Part shown: positions 44,572-53,497 of the stretch, in pieces
Position numbering within the stretch: the stretch's first letter is position 1
Layout: each line of letters starts with the position of its first letter
Origin: Flammeovirga yaeyamensis
Lineage (GTDB): Bacteria; Bacteroidota; Bacteroidia; Cytophagales; Flammeovirgaceae
DNA: 64,000 nt
Direction: 5' to 3'
Assembly: GCF_018736045.1 (NCBI RefSeq)
Contig: NZ_CP076132.1
Location: forward strand, 2,341,501-2,405,500
Notes under the pieces: generated by a model
Databases searched by the model: none
Seen by the model: only the letters and a program-made list of their open reading frames with translations
What the model was told of the DNA's origin: nothing
Program-made: the position numbers and the translations under genes

Positions 44572-45876
44572 ATGAGTACAGTAATTGAAAACGCAGCACT
44601 TAAAAATAGTGCTTTAGAATATATAGAAGAAACTATTGAAGCAGTTCCTGAATTAGTTGAAGTGAGAACTTCAGCTGCAGAAGGATTTGCTGAAAATAAC
44701 TTTCCTTCTATCAAAGATGAAGAGTGGAAGTACACTAATGTTAAACAATTAGTTTCTGCTAACTATTCTTTTGATGTTGATAGTGTGAATATCACTACAG
44801 AAGATATCAAGGAATATTTAATTGATGGAGTAGAGGTATTGGTATTTATCAATGGTAAATACAATCAGAACCTTTCTAATTTCACTTCTTCTGAAAAAGT
44901 TTACATCAGTACCTTTGCTGAAGCTTTAAACTCTGATAAGAAATCACTTTTATTAGATAACTTCGGAAAGCATGCTGATAACAATCTTCCTTTTGTAGCT
45001 TTGAATACTGCATCAACAACTGAGGGTGTATTTATTCATGCTAAAAGAAATGCAATTAAGGAAGAGTCTGTGATGATTTTGAATGTTGTTACTCAATCAA
45101 ACTTGGTGATTCAACCACGTTTATTGGTAATTTCTGAAGAAGGAACACAAATCTCTTTTGCCGAAAGAAATGCGGTAATCAATAATGCTGAAGGTACATT
45201 GGTAAATGCAGTTTCTGAAGTAACTGTTGCTGAAAGAGCAAATGTTGCACATATCAAAATTCAAGATGAGGATCAATCTACTCAACTTGTGACAGTAACT
45301 GAAGCAAAACAAGCTGATAATTCTGTATACGATAATGTAACAATCACTACAGGAGGTAAATTGGTTAGAAATAATTTAAATATCTCTTTAGGTGAGCATT
45401 GTGAAGGTCATATGACAGGTTTATATCTATTAAATGAGAAATCATTTGTAGATAACCATACAATGGTAGATCACAAGATGCCTAACTCATACAGTAATGA
45501 GTTATACAAAGGTATTTTAAGTGGTAAATCAAAGGCGATTTTTAATGGTAAAATCTTTGTTCGTCAGGATGCTCAAAAAACAAATGCATTCCAATCGAAT
45601 AAGAACATTTTATTATCTCCTGATGCTGTTGTGGATACTAAACCTCAATTAGAGATTTGGGCAGATGACGTATCTTGTTCTCACGGTTGTACAGTAGGCG
45701 CATTAGACGAAGACCCAATGTTCTACCTAAGAGCTAGAGGTATCTCAGAAGATAAAGCAAGAGCATTATTAACGTATGCATTTGCTGGAGATGTTATCGA
45801 GAAGATCAAAAATGAGCCAATTAAGAGATTGGTTCAAGAAATGGTTGCAAGGGAAATGGGTTATCCATTAGACTAA
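44572..45876 (+). CDS. sufD: Fe-S cluster assembly protein SufD
   Basis: The 434-residue protein is the SufD component of the SufBC2D scaffold. It begins with a helical region containing FPSIKDEEWKYTNVK, typical of SufD, followed by a beta-helix core and the conserved C-terminal block DAQKTNAFQSNKNILLSPDAVVDTKPQLEIWADDVSCSHG and MFYLRARGISEDKARALLTYAFA. SufB and SufD are paralogues; the N-terminal pattern and length support SufD. It forms a pair with sufC and is followed by a strong terminator. sufS and sufE are not in the window. Confidence 0.95.
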   Translation: MSTVIENAALKNSALEYIEETIEAVPELVEVRTSAAEGFAENNFPSIKDEEWKYTNVKQLVSANYSFDVDSVNITTEDIKEYLIDGVEVLVFINGKYNQNLSNFTSSEKVYISTFAEALNSDKKSLLLDNFGKHADNNLPFVALNTASTTEGVFIHAKRNAIKEESVMILNVVTQSNLVIQPRLLVISEEGTQISFAERNAVINNAEGTLVNAVSEVTVAERANVAHIKIQDEDQSTQLVTVTEAKQADNSVYDNVTITTGGKLVRNNLNISLGEHCEGHMTGLYLLNEKSFVDNHTMVDHKMPNSYSNELYKGILSGKSKAIFNGKIFVRQDAQKTNAFQSNKNILLSPDAVVDTKPQLEIWADDVSCSHGCTVGALDEDPMFYLRARGISEDKARALLTYAFAGDVIEKIKNEPIKRLVQEMVAREMGYPLD

Positions 45877-45899
45877 GCAAACCCATGATATATAAGAAG

Positions 45900-45948
45900 A
45901 GTATCAATAAGCATGAATCAATTCATGTTCTATTGATACTTTTTTTTT
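45900..45948 (+). terminator. Intrinsic terminator of sufCD
   Basis: A 10-base outer stem (45900-45909 with 45931-45940) encloses a second stem CATGAAT/ATTCATG, then eight T. The T run reaches the stop codon of the convergent receiver gene. Confidence 0.93.
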
Positions 45949-46666
45949 ATGCACTTTTTGGTTTGTGAGACGAAATTACCATGGTTATTTCTCTTGTGAT
46001 TTTATCCAAATCGTCTGCACTACTTTTTAAGTGATCTAAGATTTCTTTTGCCATAATTTCATCTGAAGTATTAAATAATTCGATCAGTCCCATAATTCTA
46101 CATAAGGGACCTCTTACTTTATGAGAATTAAGGTAGCAGTATTTTTCAATGGCTTTATTTTGAGTAGATAATAACGTTTTTAGCGTTTGAATTTCTTTGG
46201 TTGTGGCAGTAATTTCTTTTGAGTCAACGTTACATTCATCAAGATTATGTTGAATGTTTTTCATAAACATCATAATCTCAGTTTTTAAAACATCGATACG
46301 TTTTATTCTAGCAGTTATACTATCCAAAAGTTCTTTTCTTGTAAATGGTTTAGTGATGTAATCATCGGCCATTAAATTCATGCCTTTTCTTATATCTTCT
46401 CTGTTACTTTTAGCAGATAAAAATATAAAAGGTACACCTACAGCTAACGGATTTTTTCTTAATTCTTTAAGAAATAAATAGCCGTTCATGGCAGGCATCA
46501 TGATATCACACAATATGATATCAGGAATGTCATTCTTTAAAATTTCTAAGGCTTCAACACCACTTTGGGCAGATAACACAGTAAAATCGTTCAATTCTAG
46601 TATATCAACAATACTATCCAGTAAGTTCTTTTCATCGTCGATAACAAGTACAGTAGCATCCTTCAT
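45947..46666 (-). CDS. Receiver protein with histidine-box helix but no ATPase domain
   Basis: The 239-residue protein has an N-terminal receiver (residues 4-125) with D10/D11, phospho-acceptor D54 (IILCDIMMP) and K106 (ITKPF). After a coiled linker (125-175) comes YLNSHKVRGPLCRIMGLIELF, which looks like the DHp helix of a histidine kinase, with candidate H182. The protein stops about 55 residues later, so there is no catalytic ATPase domain and no DNA-binding domain. It could be a phosphotransfer protein or a decayed kinase. It lies 70 bases downstream of the TPR-CHAT gene on the same strand, so a shared transcript is possible. The receiver call is certain; the histidine-box call is by motif. 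Confidence 0.85.
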   Translation of the reverse strand: MKDATVLVIDDEKNLLDSIVDILELNDFTVLSAQSGVEALEILKNDIPDIILCDIMMPAMNGYLFLKELRKNPLAVGVPFIFLSAKSNREDIRKGMNLMADDYITKPFTRKELLDSITARIKRIDVLKTEIMMFMKNIQHNLDECNVDSKEITATTKEIQTLKTLLSTQNKAIEKYCYLNSHKVRGPLCRIMGLIELFNTSDEIMAKEILDHLKSSADDLDKITREITMVISSHKPKSA

Positions 46667-46736
46667 TATCAGGCGTTATTTAGGTCAATGGGGTAAATTC
46701 AAAACATTAACACTTGTTTGCTGATAATAAGTTTCC

Positions 46737-49400
46737 TTACTGACCAATTAATGAAAAAGCGGCCCAATAATATGGAGATGTGTATATTCCACCTTGGAAT
46801 AGTTTAATTTTTGCTTTTTGAAGAGACAATGATATATCATCTGATTTTGCCAATTCTTGATAAAAATATTGCATGAATAAGGCGGTGGATACATCATTGA
46901 TTGTCCACAGAGAAACTAAGGAATTTTCAACTCCTGCAAACTTCAATGATCTAGATAAACCAATTAACCCTTCCCCTTTACTTACCTTACCTAATCCTGT
47001 TTCACAAGCAGATAAAGTCACTAATCGAGCTTTTAATTTTAAATTATAAATGTCAGAGGTGTATAATAAATTCTCGTGATTGTCATTTAATAAATAGATG
47101 AAAGATTGATTGGGGTTTTCCTCATTTACCACTCCATGTGTTGCGAAATGTAAGTAGCTACAATTCTGAATGGATTCATCCTTTAATAGTTCAATTTTAG
47201 CATTTTCATAAACATAATTTGATGTTTCCCATCCATTTGATTTTGTAATGGTTTTTATCTCGTTCACTTCACTTAATGTACCTGTTAAAGGATCAAATTC
47301 ATTGTTACCTAAGCTATCTAAAAAATTAACAGGAGCAAAGCACGCAAGTGTATGTTGGTACTCCATTTCGTTATTCATTTGAGAAAGTGCTATAGTAGAG
47401 GAGAAGTTGTAAGAAACCGCATAGTCTTTGGCCAAGTAAGGTAAATCTTTGATATCACTATCTTCATTGATTGAATAAGAATATAAAATGTCTAAGGGTA
47501 TATTATTTATCTTTCCATCAGGAATAAATAAAACCTTACTTATGTTTTTATTAAAGTTAAATGGTAATAATCTATCGGTTAAATAGACGCTTGACATTTT
47601 TATAATTTCATCAAAATTAAATTTTAACCCTGTCTGTAAGCTGACAATCTCATCTTTAAACTCATTATCGAAAGTTTCGGTATAGAGGTATAGTTTGCCT
47701 CCTGTTACTAAAAATATATAGAGTAATTCTTCTGCATCAGAGATAAAGTAACTTACCAAAGCAGTGTTTTTGGGTAAAGCTTTTTGAACCTCCTTTAAAG
47801 TAATGGTCTGATCACTATATTTTAAAGCAAAATATTCTGGAAATTCTGCTTCCAAATTCTTTATAAATATTTCTAATTCATATTCTGCATTGATAAGTAA
47901 TTCTCTTAAAGAATCTCTTTCCGTTAAATTTACTGCATTGATAATGTCTTTTTCCAATGCCGTAATATCATCTTTTAATTTGTCTTCTTGCTCAACTATG
48001 TCTGATGGAATTCCAGCAAACGTTTTTGCATGACTTTCTTGTATTGCTTCTTGCAATGAAGCCGATTTACTCCACTCCATAAAGTCAAAAGCTTTACTTT
48101 TCCACTTATTTTTTGATAATGAAGCTTCCGAGAGAGCAAGGGATAGTCTAATACCATTTGCATAAATCTTATTGGTTATTTCAGAAAGCCTTAATTTATC
48201 TTCCTCACTTTTTTGATTACCCCTTATTTTTTTTGTCAGTTGATGCGCCAATTCTAAACCTTGAATACCAATTGCCAAATCGTGTGGGTTCAAAGATTTG
48301 CTATAATGAATTTTTTCTAGAGTGGAGGCTTTCTTCTGTAAAGCGATTAAATTAATAAATGGGTTATAATAATTATTTAAGTCTGGGAAATCATTTTTAC
48401 TTATAGAATTAAATGATTGATTATTGGCAATAAGTGCTTTTTGATATAATTCAAGAGCCGATTTAAAATCCCCACTATCAAAAAATAGATCCCCTTTTTT
48501 GATATATATATTCGCAATTTCAGGATGCTTCTCTCCAAAAACATTTTGATACAATTCTAAAGCAAATCCATAATATTCATTGGCAAGATCTGCTTGTCCT
48601 TTCTTCAAGTAGGCATCTGCAATAAAAATATAAGTAAAGGCAACATTAGGATGATCGTCTCCAAAAGTATTTGCCCAAATATCAGAGGCTTTTTCGAAGA
48701 CCTCAATAGCCTTATCCAAGAAAAAGTTCTTTTGAAGTAAAATCCCTAAATTGATATAAATTGAAGCTATTGTTGGATGGTTTTCATCAGGATAAACTTT
48801 TAAATAGCTTTCTAGAGCTTTTTCATAATTTACTTGAGCCTTAAATGTATCATCATTAGAATGACACAAGCCAATATTGACCAAACAGTTGGCCTGAACA
48901 ACTGGATCTTTGCTGCTTCTAGATAACACGAGAGCCTGATTTAAATAGTCTTCTGCTTTGTTATTTTCTCCAATTTGCCAATAGGCAGTACCCAATAACG
49001 ATAAGCATTCAATAAACATCTCACTTAAAGCAAGGTCCTTTTTAAAACTCTCAAATTGTCTGTAGCCTTTAATAAGAATTTGAATGGATTCAGCAGGGAA
49101 GCCTTCATTCTGTAATAAGTAGGCTTTTGTATTGATTACATTTAAATAGGTTACATCATTGATATCTACATCTCTATCTAAAATTTGATAGGCTTTTGTA
49201 TACAAATTTTGTTTTCCGAGTACCTTACCCTCTAAAGCGGTTTTTTGGTTGAGTAAATTGTCATCATCAATACTAGATAATACAGATAAAGCTTTGTTCA
49301 ACTGACCATATTCATACAGCAGCTTAGCGGAGTCTAACTTAGTTTGCGCTAGTAGAGTAGAGGATATTAAAAAAAATAATATAGTGATACCTTTTTTCAT
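46737..49400 (-). CDS. Secreted TPR-CHAT protein (caspase-like protease family)
   Basis: The 887-residue protein starts with a signal peptide (about 1-18, LISSTLLAQ). Residues 20-340 are tetratricopeptide repeats, including several of the kinesin-light-chain type (NHPTIASIYINLGILLQ, HPNVAFTYIFIADAYLKKG, HPEIANIYIKKGDLFF). A helical linker (about 390-520) leads to a C-terminal CHAT domain (about 545-887) with candidate catalytic H755 (HFATHG) and C799 (LSACETG), and ends YYWAAFSLIGQ as CHAT proteins do. CHAT proteases often act in signalling or defence; the signal peptide implies that this one works in the periplasm or at the surface. An outer-membrane protein gene precedes it by 3 bases. Confidence 0.93.
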   Translation of the reverse strand: MKKGITILFFLISSTLLAQTKLDSAKLLYEYGQLNKALSVLSSIDDDNLLNQKTALEGKVLGKQNLYTKAYQILDRDVDINDVTYLNVINTKAYLLQNEGFPAESIQILIKGYRQFESFKKDLALSEMFIECLSLLGTAYWQIGENNKAEDYLNQALVLSRSSKDPVVQANCLVNIGLCHSNDDTFKAQVNYEKALESYLKVYPDENHPTIASIYINLGILLQKNFFLDKAIEVFEKASDIWANTFGDDHPNVAFTYIFIADAYLKKGQADLANEYYGFALELYQNVFGEKHPEIANIYIKKGDLFFDSGDFKSALELYQKALIANNQSFNSISKNDFPDLNNYYNPFINLIALQKKASTLEKIHYSKSLNPHDLAIGIQGLELAHQLTKKIRGNQKSEEDKLRLSEITNKIYANGIRLSLALSEASLSKNKWKSKAFDFMEWSKSASLQEAIQESHAKTFAGIPSDIVEQEDKLKDDITALEKDIINAVNLTERDSLRELLINAEYELEIFIKNLEAEFPEYFALKYSDQTITLKEVQKALPKNTALVSYFISDAEELLYIFLVTGGKLYLYTETFDNEFKDEIVSLQTGLKFNFDEIIKMSSVYLTDRLLPFNFNKNISKVLFIPDGKINNIPLDILYSYSINEDSDIKDLPYLAKDYAVSYNFSSTIALSQMNNEMEYQHTLACFAPVNFLDSLGNNEFDPLTGTLSEVNEIKTITKSNGWETSNYVYENAKIELLKDESIQNCSYLHFATHGVVNEENPNQSFIYLLNDNHENLLYTSDIYNLKLKARLVTLSACETGLGKVSKGEGLIGLSRSLKFAGVENSLVSLWTINDVSTALFMQYFYQELAKSDDISLSLQKAKIKLFQGGIYTSPYYWAAFSLIGQ

Positions 49401-49403
49401 CTT

Positions 49404-50345
49404 TTAAAACTGATGTTTGATGAATAAATTAAAAACATAATCCCTGTTTAAAGCATCAGGGTTTTTGGGACGTTGTTGAGCAGCATACGCTCCCAATAGA
49501 GTAATTGATAAATGTGGTGAGAAATAATAACTCCCTTCAATTAAAGTATTGATTGTGAGTCCTTCACTGCCATCCACAAGGTAATTCCCATTTTCTATCG
49601 ATTCCACATATCCTTTTTCCAATTTATAAATACCTAGAACACTTGGAGCAATAGACCATTTCGATGTTTTGATAGTATATTTTAAACGAGCACTTACATC
49701 CATCTTTCTATCTAAATGTCTAGTGGATTCATACCTATTTGCAATCCAATCTGCTCTTGGGTGATCTCTCCAATAGAAAGGATCGTATTCATGATTATCC
49801 AATGCATTTAAAGGATGTTGATACCCAACAGAAAAATGCCAATTTTTGGTGTAAAATGACACACCTATAAGTGCATCATAAGTACCTAAAGAGGTTTGAT
49901 AAAACATGGGAAGAGGTCTGCCATCTAATTCTAAGTTAGCATCATTGGTAGGGATTTTTCCACCAACAACTACATTACCAGACCAAATTGAATTTTTAAA
50001 AAATTGATATGAATATGATAAAGTGATATCGCCAATACCTTGAGTAGTTGTTAAAACAGATTCTTTTATAGAATAGAGTCCTTTAGCTTGTAAAGTACTT
50101 CTTTCTGATAAATAGTAATCAAAACTCAAGCCCACACCATAATCTTTAAAATCATGTTTGTAATGCTGATAGTAAGCACTATAAGTTACAGCAAATTTAT
50201 TTACAACAGATGTTTTGGTGACATTGTCATTTACCGGATTTAAGGCTCCTGTAGAACACACCCCGGCGTCACTACAGCCTTGAGAAAAACCGAATGTAGA
50301 AAAATAGAAAAGTAGAATAGTAGCTAGTAGGAATTTTAAATACAT
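49404..50345 (-). CDS. Predicted outer-membrane beta-barrel protein
   Basis: The 313-residue protein has a signal peptide (about 1-21, FGFSQ|G) and then a short cysteine-bearing segment (CSDAGVCSTG). The remainder is a chain of alternating beta strands with aromatic girdles (FAVTYSAYYQHYKHDF, GVGLSFDYYLSERSTLQAKGLY, WHFSVGYQHPLNAL), ending in KHQF; a terminal phenylalanine is the usual outer-membrane barrel signal. About 12-14 strands are likely. I do not recognise the precise family. It overlaps no gene but sits 3 bases before the TPR-CHAT gene, so the two are one operon and likely act together. The 91-base divergent gap on its other side holds the promoters. Confidence 0.75.
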   Translation of the reverse strand: MYLKFLLATILLFYFSTFGFSQGCSDAGVCSTGALNPVNDNVTKTSVVNKFAVTYSAYYQHYKHDFKDYGVGLSFDYYLSERSTLQAKGLYSIKESVLTTTQGIGDITLSYSYQFFKNSIWSGNVVVGGKIPTNDANLELDGRPLPMFYQTSLGTYDALIGVSFYTKNWHFSVGYQHPLNALDNHEYDPFYWRDHPRADWIANRYESTRHLDRKMDVSARLKYTIKTSKWSIAPSVLGIYKLEKGYVESIENGNYLVDGSEGLTINTLIEGSYYFSPHLSITLLGAYAAQQRPKNPDALNRDYVFNLFIKHQF

Positions 50346-50436
50346 ATTTGAAAAATAACAGGTTTAAAGAGTATTTTTAGAGCGAGCTTAGTAATTTAGT
50401 GTGTAAGCTAATAATAATTGAACTAAATTCTAAAAT

Positions 50437-52194
50437 ATGTCCAATCTAAAAGCATTAATTTTTTTACTTTTTTTCTGCTTTGTTCGAGTTCATGCACAAA
50501 CAAATTATCCTAAATTTTATCAAGCATCATGGGAAGATATCGTATGGGTAGACTCGGTTTGGAAATCATTAAATGAAGATGAAAAAATTGCTCAACTATT
50601 TGTAGTGCCACATTATACCAAAGGGAGTTTGAAGGAAGTGAAAATGTTGGTGAAAAAGTATAATGTGGGAGGAGTGATTTTTTTTAAAGGGAATGTTGAA
50701 GATCAAATACAAGCTATAAATGAACTGAATCGGCTAGCAAAAACTCCACTAATACACACATTAGATGCAGAATGGGGTTTAGGTATGAGGTTACCTAAAT
50801 CTGGGATATCTTATCCTTATGCCATGACTTTGGGGGCAATAGAAAACGATTCTCTTATTTATCAGATGACTTCTCAGATTGCAGAACAATTAAAGCAAGT
50901 AGGCGTTGGAATTAGTTACGGCCCGGTGGTGGATATCAATAATAATCCTTTAAACCCTGTTATCAGTTATCGTTCTTTTGGAGAGGACAGAGATCGAGTG
51001 ACAAGTAAAGCTGAAATGTATTTCAAAGGCTTGGAAGACCATAAAGTATTATCGGTGATTAAACATTTTCCAGGTCATGGTGACACCAATGTTGATTCTC
51101 ATAAGGATTTGCCTATTATCCCTTTTGATAAAAACAGATTGGATAGTCTAGAGTTATTTCCTTACAAGCAACTGATTCAAATGGGAGTTGGTGGTGTGAT
51201 GACAGCACATTTATCCGTACCTCAATTAGATAAAAATTATCCCTCATCATTATCAAAAAATATCGTCAATAACTTGTTGAAAGAAGAGCTGAATTTTAAA
51301 GGACTTATTTTCACAGATGGAATTTTAATGGATGCCATCACCAAAAGATATGATGGTTATGGCAAAGGAGATGCTTTAGCTTTGGAAGCAGGAAACGATG
51401 TTGTTGAATTTACCAATCATGTGGGTAGTGCTATAAAAGAGGTAAAAAAGAGAATTAATGCAGGTACACTCACTTGGGATCAAATTGATCAAAAAGGATG
51501 GAAGTTTTTATTACTGAAAAGGTGGGCGATGTTGGATCATCAAAAAGGAAATATGAATACACAACCTCGATTTGATATCCAAAAAGCCAAAACGCTTAAA
51601 CAAGAATTATGTGATGAGGCAGTGACCTTACTTTTTGATAATAGTGAAAAGCGTGCCTTTTCTAAAGGAGATAAAGTGGCAATTGTAAACATCGGCAAGA
51701 ATAGCGATACTCATTTAAAAGATAAATTAAGTAATCAAGGGTGTACAGTAAAGTCCTATTACCTCTCAAAATATGCTTCGGAAACTGACTTGAAGAAAGT
51801 TGTTCAACAACTCAAACAATATGATCAAATTATCACTCAATTTGGATCGTTTTATATGAGTCCTAGAATGAAAACTATTGCCGTAGAAATTGGGCAGGGA
51901 AGTAAAGCCGATCCTAATCAGAAATATCCATATGGTATAACTTATAGTATGTTGAAATATATGGAACTTACTGAAAAGTTATCACAGCATCATGCAGTAT
52001 TTTATGGGAATGCTTATGTATTAAGATCATTTCCTAATATAGAACATCTTTCATCTTGTACAGTGGCTTATCAGGATCTACCTGAGTTGAGAAATGCATA
52101 TGCTAAAGCCATCACTGACGAAATACCATTCAAAGGAGTGTTGCCAGTATCTATTGATAAAAGGTTTAAAGTCGGGACAGGAATCAAAAAGTAA
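50437..52194 (+). CDS. Exported GH3 beta-N-acetylglucosaminidase (NagZ-like)
   Basis: The 585-residue protein has a signal peptide (1-20, VHA|Q). The GH3 catalytic domain shows KHFPGHGDTNVDSHKDLP (209-226) with the NagZ-type acid/base histidine H222, and FTDGILMDAI with the nucleophile D294. NagZ-family enzymes release GlcNAc from peptidoglycan fragments. Residues about 380-585 form a second, less conserved domain, as in Bacillus-type two-domain NagZ. It is followed after 2 bases by a NamZ-type muramidase gene; together they could degrade glycan chains from the non-reducing end outside the cytoplasm. Confidence 0.9.
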   Translation: MSNLKALIFLLFFCFVRVHAQTNYPKFYQASWEDIVWVDSVWKSLNEDEKIAQLFVVPHYTKGSLKEVKMLVKKYNVGGVIFFKGNVEDQIQAINELNRLAKTPLIHTLDAEWGLGMRLPKSGISYPYAMTLGAIENDSLIYQMTSQIAEQLKQVGVGISYGPVVDINNNPLNPVISYRSFGEDRDRVTSKAEMYFKGLEDHKVLSVIKHFPGHGDTNVDSHKDLPIIPFDKNRLDSLELFPYKQLIQMGVGGVMTAHLSVPQLDKNYPSSLSKNIVNNLLKEELNFKGLIFTDGILMDAITKRYDGYGKGDALALEAGNDVVEFTNHVGSAIKEVKKRINAGTLTWDQIDQKGWKFLLLKRWAMLDHQKGNMNTQPRFDIQKAKTLKQELCDEAVTLLFDNSEKRAFSKGDKVAIVNIGKNSDTHLKDKLSNQGCTVKSYYLSKYASETDLKKVVQQLKQYDQIITQFGSFYMSPRMKTIAVEIGQGSKADPNQKYPYGITYSMLKYMELTEKLSQHHAVFYGNAYVLRSFPNIEHLSSCTVAYQDLPELRNAYAKAITDEIPFKGVLPVSIDKRFKVGTGIKK

Positions 52195-52196
52195 TT

Positions 52197-53390
52197 ATGA
52201 GACAACTATTTATATACCTATTAGTATCTATCTTATTTTCATGTCAAGCTTCTGATGAAAAGAAAGAGGTGATACAAAAACCTAAAGAAATAATTGTAGG
52301 GGCAGAGCAAACTGAAACTTATCTACCTTTATTGAAGGATAAAAAAGTAGGATTGTTGGTCAATCAAACCTCACAGATACAAGGAAGACATATTGTTGAT
52401 TCTCTATATGCTTTAGGTGTAAATATCGAAATGATTTTTGCTCCTGAACATGGTTTCCGTGGAGATGAAGATGCAGGTGCACATGTAAAAGATGCAGTTG
52501 ATCCCAAGACAGGAGTGAAGATTTATTCAATTTATGGGAAAAATAAACGACCAAGTCCTGAACTTTTAAAACAAGTAGATATAGTACTTTTTGATATACA
52601 AGATGTAGGTTGCCGTTTTTATACGTACATCAGTTCCATGCATTATATGATGGAGGCTTGTCAAGAAGCCAATATTCCAATGTTGGTATTGGATCGACCA
52701 AATCCTAATGGAATGTACATTGATGGACCAGTGCTTAAAGAAGAATTTTCATCTTTTGTTGGAATGCATCCTATTCCAATTTTACATGGACTAACTGTGG
52801 GTGAATTGGCCAAAATGATTAATGGGGAGAAATGGTTAAGAAGTGAAGAAGAATGTGACTTAACCGTTGTCCCAGTCAAAAACTATGATCATTCTATGGC
52901 TTATTCTTTACCAGTAAAGCCCTCACCCAATTTACCTAACGATCAATCAATCTTAATGTACCCTTCTTTGTGTTTCTTCGAAGCGACACCTGTAAGTATC
53001 GGTAGAGGAACTGATTTTCCTTTTCAAGTGATTGGATATAACAACAAAGAGATGGGTGAATTTACTTTTACTCCAAGATCTATAGAGGGAGCTGCTAGTA
53101 ATCCAGTTCTAAAAGGGGAACAATGTTTTGGCGAAGATTTAAGAAAAGTAGCTGAGGGAGGATTAGATCTTAGTTATATTATCAAATGGAATGAACAATT
53201 TAAGAAAGAGACCAATGAAAGTGTGATCTCCAAAAAGAAATGGATGGATTTATTATCAGGTACTGATCAATTAAGAAAGCAAATAGAAGAGGGGAAATCA
53301 GAAAAAAAGATTAAAATCTCATGGAAAAGTGACCTAGATAACTATAAATCAATGAGAAATAAATATTTAATTTATACGAATTCTAAATAA
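52197..53390 (+). CDS. namZ: NamZ-type exo-beta-N-acetylmuramidase lipoprotein (DUF1343, GH171)
   Basis: The 397-residue protein has a lipoprotein signal (ILFS|C, C16). The DUF1343 body is plain: KKVGLLVNQTSQ, IFAPEHGFRGDEDAGAHV, FDIQDVGCRFYTYISSMHYMMEAC, LDRPNPNG and GRGTDFPFQVIG. DUF1343 members were shown in Bacillus subtilis to be NamZ, which removes MurNAc from the non-reducing end of peptidoglycan glycans (GH171). It starts 2 bases after the GH3 gene, so the pair is co-translated and could take turns releasing GlcNAc and MurNAc. The following 104 bases contain no T-run terminator. Confidence 0.9.
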   Translation: MRQLFIYLLVSILFSCQASDEKKEVIQKPKEIIVGAEQTETYLPLLKDKKVGLLVNQTSQIQGRHIVDSLYALGVNIEMIFAPEHGFRGDEDAGAHVKDAVDPKTGVKIYSIYGKNKRPSPELLKQVDIVLFDIQDVGCRFYTYISSMHYMMEACQEANIPMLVLDRPNPNGMYIDGPVLKEEFSSFVGMHPIPILHGLTVGELAKMINGEKWLRSEEECDLTVVPVKNYDHSMAYSLPVKPSPNLPNDQSILMYPSLCFFEATPVSIGRGTDFPFQVIGYNNKEMGEFTFTPRSIEGAASNPVLKGEQCFGEDLRKVAEGGLDLSYIIKWNEQFKKETNESVISKKKWMDLLSGTDQLRKQIEEGKSEKKIKISWKSDLDNYKSMRNKYLIYTNSK

Positions 53391-53457
53391 TAAAATACCT
53401 TAAAATATTTTAAATCTGTTAACAGAAAAAGGTGATCGTCTTAAATGAATAGCCGTT

Positions 53458-53497
53458 CATTATGATATAAGTTAAAAAAATATCTCATATCATTATG
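53458..53497 (+). promoter_or_regulatory. Stem-loop that includes the start codon of the NifU-like gene
   Basis: CATTATGATAT (53458-53468) pairs with ATATCATTATG (53487-53497) with one mismatch across an 18-base A-rich loop. The second arm contains the ATG at 53495. If it forms in RNA it would hide the start codon. The stem is mainly A/T, so stability is modest. Confidence 0.4.
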
